In this document: positions 1 through 4,953 of the stretch, piece by piece
Layout of the letters: each line of letters begins with the position of its first letter
How positions within the stretch are numbered: the stretch's first letter is position 1
Origin: Pseudomonadota bacterium
Lineage (GTDB): Bacteria; Myxococcota; Myxococcia; Myxococcales; Myxococcaceae
DNA: 6,801 nucleotides
Assembly: GCA_023424585.1 (NCBI GenBank)
Contig: JAFADT010000059.1
Span: 1-6,801, forward strand
Reading direction: 5' to 3'
The notes under the pieces: model-generated
Databases searched by the model: none
The model's input: only the letters and a program-made list of their open reading frames with translations
What the model was told of the DNA's origin: nothing
Made by a program: the position numbers and the translations under genes

Positions 1-621
1 GGGCAACGTGATGGACCGGAACTGCCGCCACTCGGACGCACCGTCCACGCGCGCCGCCTTGTAGAGGTCCTCCGGAATGCCCTGCAACCCCGCCAGCACC
101 AGCAGCGCGACGAACGGCGTGGTCTTCCACACGTCCACCAGGATGGCCGCGTGCAACGCATACCCCGGGGCGCCCAGCCAGTTGATGTCCGCCCCGCCCA
201 GCAGCCGGTTGATGAGGCCGTAGTCCGGGTTGAACATCCACGCCCACAGCCGCGCGCTCACCACCGTGGGAATCGCCCACGGCACCAGCACCGACGCGCG
301 CAGCAGCCCCCGTCCCGGGAACGCGCGGTTGAGCAGCAGCGCCAGCGGCACCGCGAGCAGCAGCTCCACCGCCACCGCCACCGCCGTGAAGTACGCCGTG
401 TTCCCCAGCGCGGACCAGAAGCGCGCGTCCCCCATCAGGTAGGCGTAGTTCTCCAGCCCCGTGAAGCGCCGCTCGCCGAACACCAGGATGAAGCGGTGCA
501 GGCTCAGCCACACCGCCGCCAGCACCGGGTACAGCGCCACCACCGCCAGCACGACCACGGCCGGCGTCACCAGCAGGTACGCCTGCCGCCGCTCCCGCGC
601 CTGCGACCCCGCGCCCCTCAC
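1..621 (-). CDS. Sugar ABC transporter permease, MalF/SugA type (partial, C-terminus beyond the left edge)
   Basis: Inner-membrane subunit of a carbohydrate importer (binding-protein-dependent transport, MalF/UgpA/SugA family). Only the first 207 residues are present. A basic N-terminus (RERRQ, residues 9-13) precedes a first membrane helix at about 15-40. Further hydrophobic segments lie near 71-98, 106-128 and 155-180. The conserved loop contacting the ATPase (EAA motif) begins at about 185: DLYKAARVDGASEW, then FRSITLP at the edge. WAWMFNPDYG (127-136) and DVWKTTPF (163-170) resemble trehalose/maltose-type permeases. I chose the GTG at 621 because it overlaps the TGA of the binding-protein gene (GTGA), AGGAGG lies 4 bases upstream, and the frame then runs open to base 1. 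Family is sure; the substrate (perhaps a disaccharide such as trehalose or maltose) is inferred from resemblance only. Confidence 0.93.
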   Translation of the reverse strand, partial: MRGAGSQARERRQAYLLVTPAVVVLAVVALYPVLAAVWLSLHRFILVFGERRFTGLENYAYLMGDARFWSALGNTAYFTAVAVAVELLLAVPLALLLNRAFPGRGLLRASVLVPWAIPTVVSARLWAWMFNPDYGLINRLLGGADINWLGAPGYALHAAILVDVWKTTPFVALLVLAGLQGIPEDLYKAARVDGASEWRQFRSITLP

Positions 622-1901
622 TCGTCCTCCTCGCGAGGCTGCTCACCCGTCAGGTGATCCACCTGCTTCTGCGCGCGCGTGAGCGCCACCTCCGGCGTGC
701 GCAGGCCCGCCACGGCGGCGGAGAACTCGCTCTGCAACACGTCCGCGATGAGCAGGTAGTACGGCGTCACCGGCCGGGGCCTCGCCCGCGTCAGCGCCTC
801 CTTCAAGCTCGCGATGAACGGCTCCGCCGCGCGCAGCTCCGGGTCGTCGTACAGCGCCAGCCTCGGCGGGTTGCGCGCGTAGTGCAGCGCCAGCACGCGG
901 TTCGCCTCCGGCGACGTCAGGTGCGCGATGAGCCGCGCCGCCGCCTTGCGCCGCGCGGGTGACACGTGCGCGTTCACCGCCAGCTGCCACCCGCCCAGCG
1001 TCCCCCACCCCGGCTGTCCATCCTCCGTCGGCAGCGGCGCGATGCCCACCTTGCCCCGGATGGGGGAGCCCTCCGCCTGCGCCTCGCGCCACGCATAGGG
1101 CCAGTTGCGCATGAACACCGCCCGGCCCTCCTGGAACACGCGCCGCGCCTCCTCCTCGCCGAAGCCCGTGACCGTGGAAGGAGACACGCCGTCCGCGATG
1201 AGCCCGCGCAGGTACGCCAGCGCCTCGCGCGCGGGCTCCGTCTCCAGGAGCACGCGGCCGTCCTGCCCCAGCGACAGGCCGCCATGGCCCCAGATGGCCT
1301 CGTACACGTTGCAGGTCAGCCCCTCGTACTGCCGCCCCTGCCACACGTAGCCCTGGATGCCGGGCGCCTTCGCCATCGCGTCGCGGGTGAAGCGCCGCAG
1401 CTCCTCGTAGGAGCGCGGCGCGCGAGGCACCAGGTCCGTGCGGTAGTAGAGGATGCCCACGTCCACGTACCAGGGCACCGCGTACGTGCGGCCATTCATC
1501 ACGACGGCGTCCACCGGCCCGGGCAGGAACTCCTCGCGCAGGCGCTCGGGAGGGAAGTCCTCGGACAGGTCCGCCACCCAGCCCGCGCGAGCGAACTCCG
1601 GCACCCAGACCACGTCCGCCACCAGCACGTCGAAGTCCGTGGCCCCGCCCTGCAACGCCGTGAGGAAGAACTGGTGCGCCAGGTCCGACGCGTTCGGCAG
1701 CGCCTCCGTCACCAGCTCCACGTCCGGGTTGGCGCGCTCATACTGCGCCAGCAGCTCACGGAACGGCATCGGGTCGCCCCACAGCGGCTGGAACTTGAAG
1801 ACGATGCGCGTGCGGCCCCCGGCGCCCGCCTCGTCGGACGAGCGCCGGCAGCCCCCCACCACGAGGCCCAGCGCGAAGAAGAGGACGAGGAGACGGCCCA
1901 T
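618..1901 (-). CDS. Sugar ABC transporter substrate-binding lipoprotein (extracellular solute-binding protein family 1)
   Basis: Captures a sugar outside the inner membrane and delivers it to the permease encoded directly downstream. The 427-residue length is normal for the family. Residues 1-17 form a lipoprotein signal peptide ending in VVGG, with Cys18 as the predicted lipidated residue. The mature protein opens with a beta strand (TRIVFKFQPLWG, 31-42), followed by the family hallmarks FRELLAQYERANPDVEL (47-63), DFDVLVADVVWVPEFARAGWV (89-109) and the cross-over region GRTYAVPWYVDVGILYYRTDL (137-157). QYEGLTCNVYEAIWGHGG (191-208) and NWPYAWR (266-272) resemble aromatic sugar-contact regions of maltose/trehalose binders. 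The gene overlaps the permease by 4 bases. No good ribosome binding site precedes the ATG: the nearest GGAG is 12 bases away. The sugar is not determined; trehalose or another glucoside is my best guess. Confidence 0.93.
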   Translation of the reverse strand: MGRLLVLFFALGLVVGGCRRSSDEAGAGGRTRIVFKFQPLWGDPMPFRELLAQYERANPDVELVTEALPNASDLAHQFFLTALQGGATDFDVLVADVVWVPEFARAGWVADLSEDFPPERLREEFLPGPVDAVVMNGRTYAVPWYVDVGILYYRTDLVPRAPRSYEELRRFTRDAMAKAPGIQGYVWQGRQYEGLTCNVYEAIWGHGGLSLGQDGRVLLETEPAREALAYLRGLIADGVSPSTVTGFGEEEARRVFQEGRAVFMRNWPYAWREAQAEGSPIRGKVGIAPLPTEDGQPGWGTLGGWQLAVNAHVSPARRKAAARLIAHLTSPEANRVLALHYARNPPRLALYDDPELRAAEPFIASLKEALTRARPRPVTPYYLLIADVLQSEFSAAVAGLRTPEVALTRAQKQVDHLTGEQPREEDE

Positions 1902-1909
1902 GCGCCCGG

Positions 1910-1938
1910 ATGACTCCAGCGCGCGGGCCCACCGTCAA
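1910..1938 (-). promoter_or_regulatory. Candidate promoter for the sugar-transport genes
   Basis: On the minus strand TTGACG (1933-1938) is separated by 17 bases from AGTCAT (1910-1915). The first hexamer fits the -35 consensus at five of six positions, but the second fits -10 at only three of six. The -10 element lies 8 bases before the ATG at 1901, so the transcript would be leaderless or nearly so, which would agree with the missing ribosome binding site. The gap between the EcsC-family gene and this one is only 57 bases, so read-through is the alternative. Confidence 0.3.
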
Positions 1939-1957
1939 CGACAAGCCCCATCCCCGG

Positions 1958-2605
1958 TCATCCAGGCGACATGCCCGGCACGAGCCCCACCGGCCCCGGC
2001 GCGAACAGGCGCCGGGCCGTGGCGCCCACCGCGCGGCACGCGAGCGCATCCACCGCGCCGCCCACCAGCCCACCGGCCAGCGGCACCACCTTGGACAGGT
2101 TCACGACGCCCTGCTGCGACGCCTTGCTCACCAGCCGGAAGCCCACCGCGCGGTTGATGCTGCCCAGCGTGTGCTTCGGCACGGCCTCCAGCGCGCGCAG
2201 GCCCAGCTGCTGGCTGAGCTCGATGCCGGCCTGCTTCACCACCTCCTTGCCGATGTCCCCCACGATGGCCAGCAGCGTGAGGGTCCGCACGCGGTCCTCC
2301 TCCACGTCGTGCCCGTGGATGCGCGCGATGGCGCCCACCAGCCGCGCCTGCACCGCCCACGACACGCCCAGGCCCGCGGGCAGCGACACCGGCAGCGTGA
2401 GCAGGCCGCCCAGCCCGGACAGGAAGCCCGTGGTGAACAGCTTCCCCGTCTCCCAGTGGATGAGCGAGTCGATGCGCGCCTCGTGGTCCACATAGCGCGT
2501 GTCGCGCAGGTACTCGTCCGCCAACCCCGTCGCGCTGCACAGCGGCCCCAGGCCCTCGAAGCCCGCGGTCAGCACGGCGTTCACGACTTCCAGCGGCTTC
2601 GACAT
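1958..2605 (-). CDS. EcsC family protein
   Basis: A 215-residue protein of the EcsC family, named after the third gene of the Bacillus ecsABC locus; the biochemical role of the family is unknown. Family features visible are the glycine/hydrophobic stretch TGFLSGLGGLLTLPVSLP (59-76), followed by an amphipathic stretch SWAVQARLVGAIARIHGHD (82-100), EEDRVRTLTLLAIVGDIGKEV (102-122), and the C-terminal pattern KVVPLAGGLVGGAVDA (172-187) with a late helix GATARRLFA. There is no signal peptide. The hydrophobic stretches could sit on or in the membrane. The ATG at 2605 is chosen because GGAAGGTGG lies just before it and the family homology begins there; an in-frame extension back to 2746 reads as non-coding and crosses the predicted promoter. 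Here the gene is not next to ABC-exporter genes like ecsAB, but 57 bases before a sugar-importer operon, and no functional link is evident. Confidence 0.87.
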   Translation of the reverse strand: MSKPLEVVNAVLTAGFEGLGPLCSATGLADEYLRDTRYVDHEARIDSLIHWETGKLFTTGFLSGLGGLLTLPVSLPAGLGVSWAVQARLVGAIARIHGHDVEEDRVRTLTLLAIVGDIGKEVVKQAGIELSQQLGLRALEAVPKHTLGSINRAVGFRLVSKASQQGVVNLSKVVPLAGGLVGGAVDALACRAVGATARRLFAPGPVGLVPGMSPG

Positions 2606-2637
2606 GCGTCCACCTTCCACGATGAGGCCAGCCCCGC

Positions 2638-2643
2638 ATTCTA
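2638..2643 (-). promoter_or_regulatory. Candidate -10 element for the EcsC-family gene
   Basis: TAGAAT on the minus strand fits the -10 consensus at five of six positions and stands out in this GC-rich DNA. A start about 7 bases downstream (near 2631) would give a leader of roughly 25 bases, ending in the GGAAGGTGG ribosome binding site and the ATG at 2605. The hexamer 17 bases upstream, TCCGCC, is not a -35 element, so the promoter would need an activator or another sigma factor. The inverted repeat at 2661-2682 covers that place. Confidence 0.4.
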
Positions 2644-2660
2644 TCCGGCGGAGGCGCCAT

Positions 2661-2682
2661 GGCGGAGCCACGCGGCTCCGCC
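2661..2682. repeat. Perfect 9-bp inverted repeat (possible operator or hairpin) between the EcsC-family and YidD-like genes
   Basis: The arms GGCGGAGCC (2661-2669) and GGCTCCGCC (2674-2682) are perfect reverse complements separated by ACGC. The centre lies about 40 bases upstream of the predicted EcsC transcription start, a usual place for an activator that touches the polymerase. As RNA it would form a strong hairpin. No run of T follows on either strand, so an ordinary intrinsic terminator is unlikely. A chance GC-rich palindrome is possible, but a perfect 9-bp stem with a 4-base loop in a short intergenic region deserves an entry. Confidence 0.6.
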
Positions 2683-2710
2683 CCCCTTCCCTCTTGTCTG
2701 TCCCCCGGGC

Positions 2711-2902
2711 AGGCACATCCTGCTGTACCGCCACGCGGTGCCCCACCGATGGAAGCGGCGGTGCATCTACACCCCCACGTGCTCGCTGTACGGGCTCCAG
2801 TCCCTCCAGAAGTACGGCCTCTGGCGCGGCGGCCTCCGCGCCTGGGCGCGCCTCCGGCGCTGCAACGACGTGCTGTTCCTCGGAGGAACCGACCTGCCCT
2901 GA
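2711..2902 (+). CDS. yidD: YidD-like membrane protein insertion efficiency factor (start unresolved)
   Basis: Small protein of the YidD family, which assists membrane-protein insertion by YidC/Sec at the inner face of the cytoplasmic membrane. The frame ending at TGA 2900-2902 reads RHILLYRHAVPH, then the family core CIYTPTCSLYGLQSLQKYGL with both cysteines of the PTCS-type motif, then WARLRRCN with the third conserved cysteine, and ends GGTDLP where YidD usually has GGxDPVP. Homology begins at about 2711, but no ATG, GTG or TTG lies in this frame nearby upstream. The first is GTG at 2738, leaving only 54 residues and cutting the conserved LLYR part; CTG at 2720 would give 60. An ATG at 2659 preceded by GGAGG is in another frame. 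The gene may use a rare start, need a frameshift, or be decaying. The coordinates given are the span of recognisable homology. It converges on the kinase gene to its right. Confidence 0.65.
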   Translation, partial: RHILLYRHAVPHRWKRRCIYTPTCSLYGLQSLQKYGLWRGGLRAWARLRRCNDVLFLGGTDLP

Positions 2903-2908
2903 CGCGCC

Positions 2909-4492
2909 CTACTCCGACGCCGGCGCGGCCGGCTCCCTCGGCGGAACCCGCGGCAGGCGCACGGTGAACACCGTGCCCTCCGCCGCGGAGGAGCGCGCCT
3001 CCACCGTCCCGCCGTGCGCCAGCACCAGCTGCCGCACGATGTAGAGCCCCAGCCCGATGCTGCGCTCGGAGCGCCCCGACATCGTCCCGCGCTGGAGCGG
3101 CTCGAAGATGCGCGGCAGCATCTCCGGGGGAATCGGGTCACCCCCGTTGCGCACGCTCACCACGACCGCGCCCGGCTCCCCCCGGCTCTCCACCCGCACC
3201 GGCGTCTCCTCCGGGCTGTACTTCAGCGCGTTGCCCAGGATGTTGGACAGCACCTGCGCCATCCGGTCCGAGTCCCACGCCCCCTTCCCGTCCCCCACCT
3301 GCTCCAGGTGGAGGGTGCGCTCCGGGTGCGCCGTGCGCGCCTCCTCCACCACCTGCAACATGAGCGCGTGGAAGTCGCACGGCGCCGGCCGCACCGGGAT
3401 GCCGCCGCCCATGCGCGCCTGCGTGAAGTCCAGCAGGTCGCGGATCATCCGCGTGGCCCGCTCCGCCGCGGACAGGATGCGCGCCGCCGCCTTCGCGTGC
3501 CACGGCTCGATGTCGTCGCGCCGCAGCATCAGCGACGCGCCGGTGAGGATGGCGCCCAGCGGGTTGCGCAGGTCGTGGCTCACGATGCCAATGAGCTGCT
3601 GCTCGAACTCCACCCGCGCCTGGGCCTCGTGCACCAGCCGCTGCCGCTCCTCCTCCACGCGCCGCGACTCCGTGATGTCGCGCATGGCGCCCACGATGCG
3701 CCGCGCCTTCCCGCTCACCCCCCGCAAGATGGAGCCCTGCGCCGCCACGTACGCGTACCCCCCGTCCTTGCGCAGCACGCGGTACTCGTCCTGCCACCGG
3801 TCCTCGTCCGAGTCGAACACGCGCCGCAGGCCCGCCAGCACCCGCTCGCGGTCCTCGCCGTGGATGTGCCGGCGCCACCACCCTCCGTCCGAGCCCACCT
3901 CTTCCAGGGGGAAGCCGAAGACCTCCTCCGTCGCGTCGCCAATCCAGTGCATCGCGTCCGTCTGGAGGTCCAGGTCCCAGATGGCGTCGAAGCTCGCGTG
4001 CGCCACCAGCTGGTAGCGCTCCTCGGAGCGGCGCAGCGCCTCCTCCGTGCGCTTGCGCAGCCGCACCTCTTCCGCCTCGCGCAGCGCCCGCCGCACGCTG
4101 GGGCCCAGCCGCTCCAGCCGGTCCTTCAGCACGTAGTCCGTGGCGCCGCGCTTGAGCAGCTCGATGGCGCGGTCCTCGCCCAGCGCGCCGGACACGAAGA
4201 GGAACGGCGTGTCCGGACACACGGCCTGCGCCGCCTCCAGCGCGCTCATCCCGTCGAAGCCCGGCACGTTGTAGTCGGACAGGATGAGGTCGAACCGCCC
4301 CTTCTCCAACGCCGCGACGAAGGCCGCCCGCCCCTGCACGCACTCCAGCGTCGAGGGCAACCCGCCCTCCTCCAACTGCGCGGCCACCAGCTGCGCGTCC
4401 AGCGGGCTGTCCTCCAGCAAGAGGATGGACAGGGGCCGCTCCGTCGACGGCAGGGGCGTCAGGTCCGGCGCGGCTCCGCCGCGTCCGCTCAC
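2909..4492 (-). CDS. REC-PAS sensor histidine kinase
   Basis: Cytoplasmic signalling kinase of 527 residues with no membrane segment. A receiver domain (about 21-138) has acidic residues E27/D28, the phospho-acceptor D73 in LSDYNVPG, S101 and K123. A helical linker (138-157) leads to a PAS domain (157-275, ending GAMRDITE), then a coiled segment, a HisKA domain (297-362) with phospho-histidine H306 in SHDLRNP, and a HATPase domain (408-514) with N-box SNILGNALKYS and glycine box SIGLGLYIV. The first ATP-lid box is NGGDP (449-453) instead of DxGxG. The GTG at 4492 overlaps the response-regulator stop (GTGA) and has GGAG 7 bases upstream; a longer open frame back to 5056 runs through that gene in the wrong frame. 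An N-terminal receiver lets an upstream kinase control it, and the kinase/regulator pair just upstream is the obvious candidate. The direct output is not visible. Confidence 0.93.
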   Translation of the reverse strand: MSGRGGAAPDLTPLPSTERPLSILLLEDSPLDAQLVAAQLEEGGLPSTLECVQGRAAFVAALEKGRFDLILSDYNVPGFDGMSALEAAQAVCPDTPFLFVSGALGEDRAIELLKRGATDYVLKDRLERLGPSVRRALREAEEVRLRKRTEEALRRSEERYQLVAHASFDAIWDLDLQTDAMHWIGDATEEVFGFPLEEVGSDGGWWRRHIHGEDRERVLAGLRRVFDSDEDRWQDEYRVLRKDGGYAYVAAQGSILRGVSGKARRIVGAMRDITESRRVEEERQRLVHEAQARVEFEQQLIGIVSHDLRNPLGAILTGASLMLRRDDIEPWHAKAAARILSAAERATRMIRDLLDFTQARMGGGIPVRPAPCDFHALMLQVVEEARTAHPERTLHLEQVGDGKGAWDSDRMAQVLSNILGNALKYSPEETPVRVESRGEPGAVVVSVRNGGDPIPPEMLPRIFEPLQRGTMSGRSERSIGLGLYIVRQLVLAHGGTVEARSSAAEGTVFTVRLPRVPPREPAAPASE

Positions 4493-4953
4493 TTCGGGGC
4501 TCCGAACGCGCCCGAGGAGCCCGGCGGCGGCTGGTTCACCACCGCCCAGAACAGCCCCAGCTCGCGCAGCGCGGACACGAAGTCCGGGAAGGCCACCGGC
4601 TTCACCACGTAGGCGTTCACCCCCAGGCCGTAGCTGCGCGCCAGGTCCCGCTCCTCGCGCGACGAGGTGAGCATCACCACCGGCACCGCCTTCAGCTCCG
4701 GAGCGCCCTTCACCTTCTCCAGCACCTCCAGCCCGTCCACCTTCGGCAGCTTCAGGTCCAGCAGCACCACCGCCGGGTGGCCGTCGCGCCGGTCCGCGAA
4801 CTCCCCCTGGCGGAAGAGGTAGTCCAGCGCCTGCTGCCCGTCGCGCACCACCACCACCTCGTTGGCCAGGTGCACCTCTTCCAGCGCCGCCAGCGTGAGC
4901 GCCACGTCGTTGGCGCTGTCTTCCACCAGCAGGATTCGCTTGAGCTCGATCAC
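4489..4953 (-). CDS. Single-domain response regulator, Rcp1 type
   Basis: A 154-residue stand-alone receiver with no DNA-binding or enzyme domain. Residues visible: E11/D12 in LLVEDS, phospho-acceptor D66 in VVLLDLKLPKVDG, T96 in VVMLTSSREERDL, and K118 in AYVVKPV. EVVVVRDGQQALDYLF (32-47) and the C-terminal LGLFWAVVNQPPP (132-144) are typical of the Rcp1 family, the partners of cyanobacterial and bacterial phytochrome-type kinases. The GTG at 4953 overlaps the TGA of the upstream kinase (GTGA). No good ribosome binding site is seen there, so translation probably depends on ribosomes finishing the kinase. The ATG-like longer frame to 5196 is an out-of-frame read of the kinase gene. As a phosphate carrier it may take phosphate from the upstream kinase and pass it on; the downstream REC-PAS kinase is a possible but unproven partner. 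Confidence 0.93.
   Translation of the reverse strand: MIELKRILLVEDSANDVALTLAALEEVHLANEVVVVRDGQQALDYLFRQGEFADRRDGHPAVVLLDLKLPKVDGLEVLEKVKGAPELKAVPVVMLTSSREERDLARSYGLGVNAYVVKPVAFPDFVSALRELGLFWAVVNQPPPGSSGAFGAPK

Noticed and set aside
151..657. Plus-strand frames opposite the permease
   Set aside because: Arg/Gln/His-rich shadows of a clear membrane permease on the minus strand.
966..1913. Plus-strand open frame of 315 residues opposite the sugar-binding protein
   Set aside because: Low-complexity Arg/His/Gln-rich antisense shadow; the opposite strand encodes a complete solute-binding lipoprotein.
2606..2746. 47-residue N-terminal extension of the EcsC-family protein
   Set aside because: It crosses the predicted -10 element and the palindrome and overlaps the YidD-like core; the internal ATG at 2605 has a good ribosome binding site and matches the family start.
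2919..2933. GCCGGC hairpin just after the YidD-like stop as a terminator
   Set aside because: Only 6 bp with a 3-base loop and no T run, and it lies in the coding tail of the kinase; such GC palindromes are expected by chance here.
2659..2967. Plus-strand frame of 102 residues from ATG 2659 as an independent gene
   Set aside because: Despite GGAGG before the ATG, the product is Pro/Arg/Ala-rich without homology and reads the YidD-like core out of frame; kept only as a possible start for a frameshifted YidD.
3014..4612. Long plus-strand open frame of 532 residues opposite the REC-PAS kinase
   Set aside because: Its translation is dominated by Arg, His, Pro, Gln and Ala without any domain, as expected opposite a GC-rich gene; the minus strand has clear REC, PAS, HisKA and HATPase domains.
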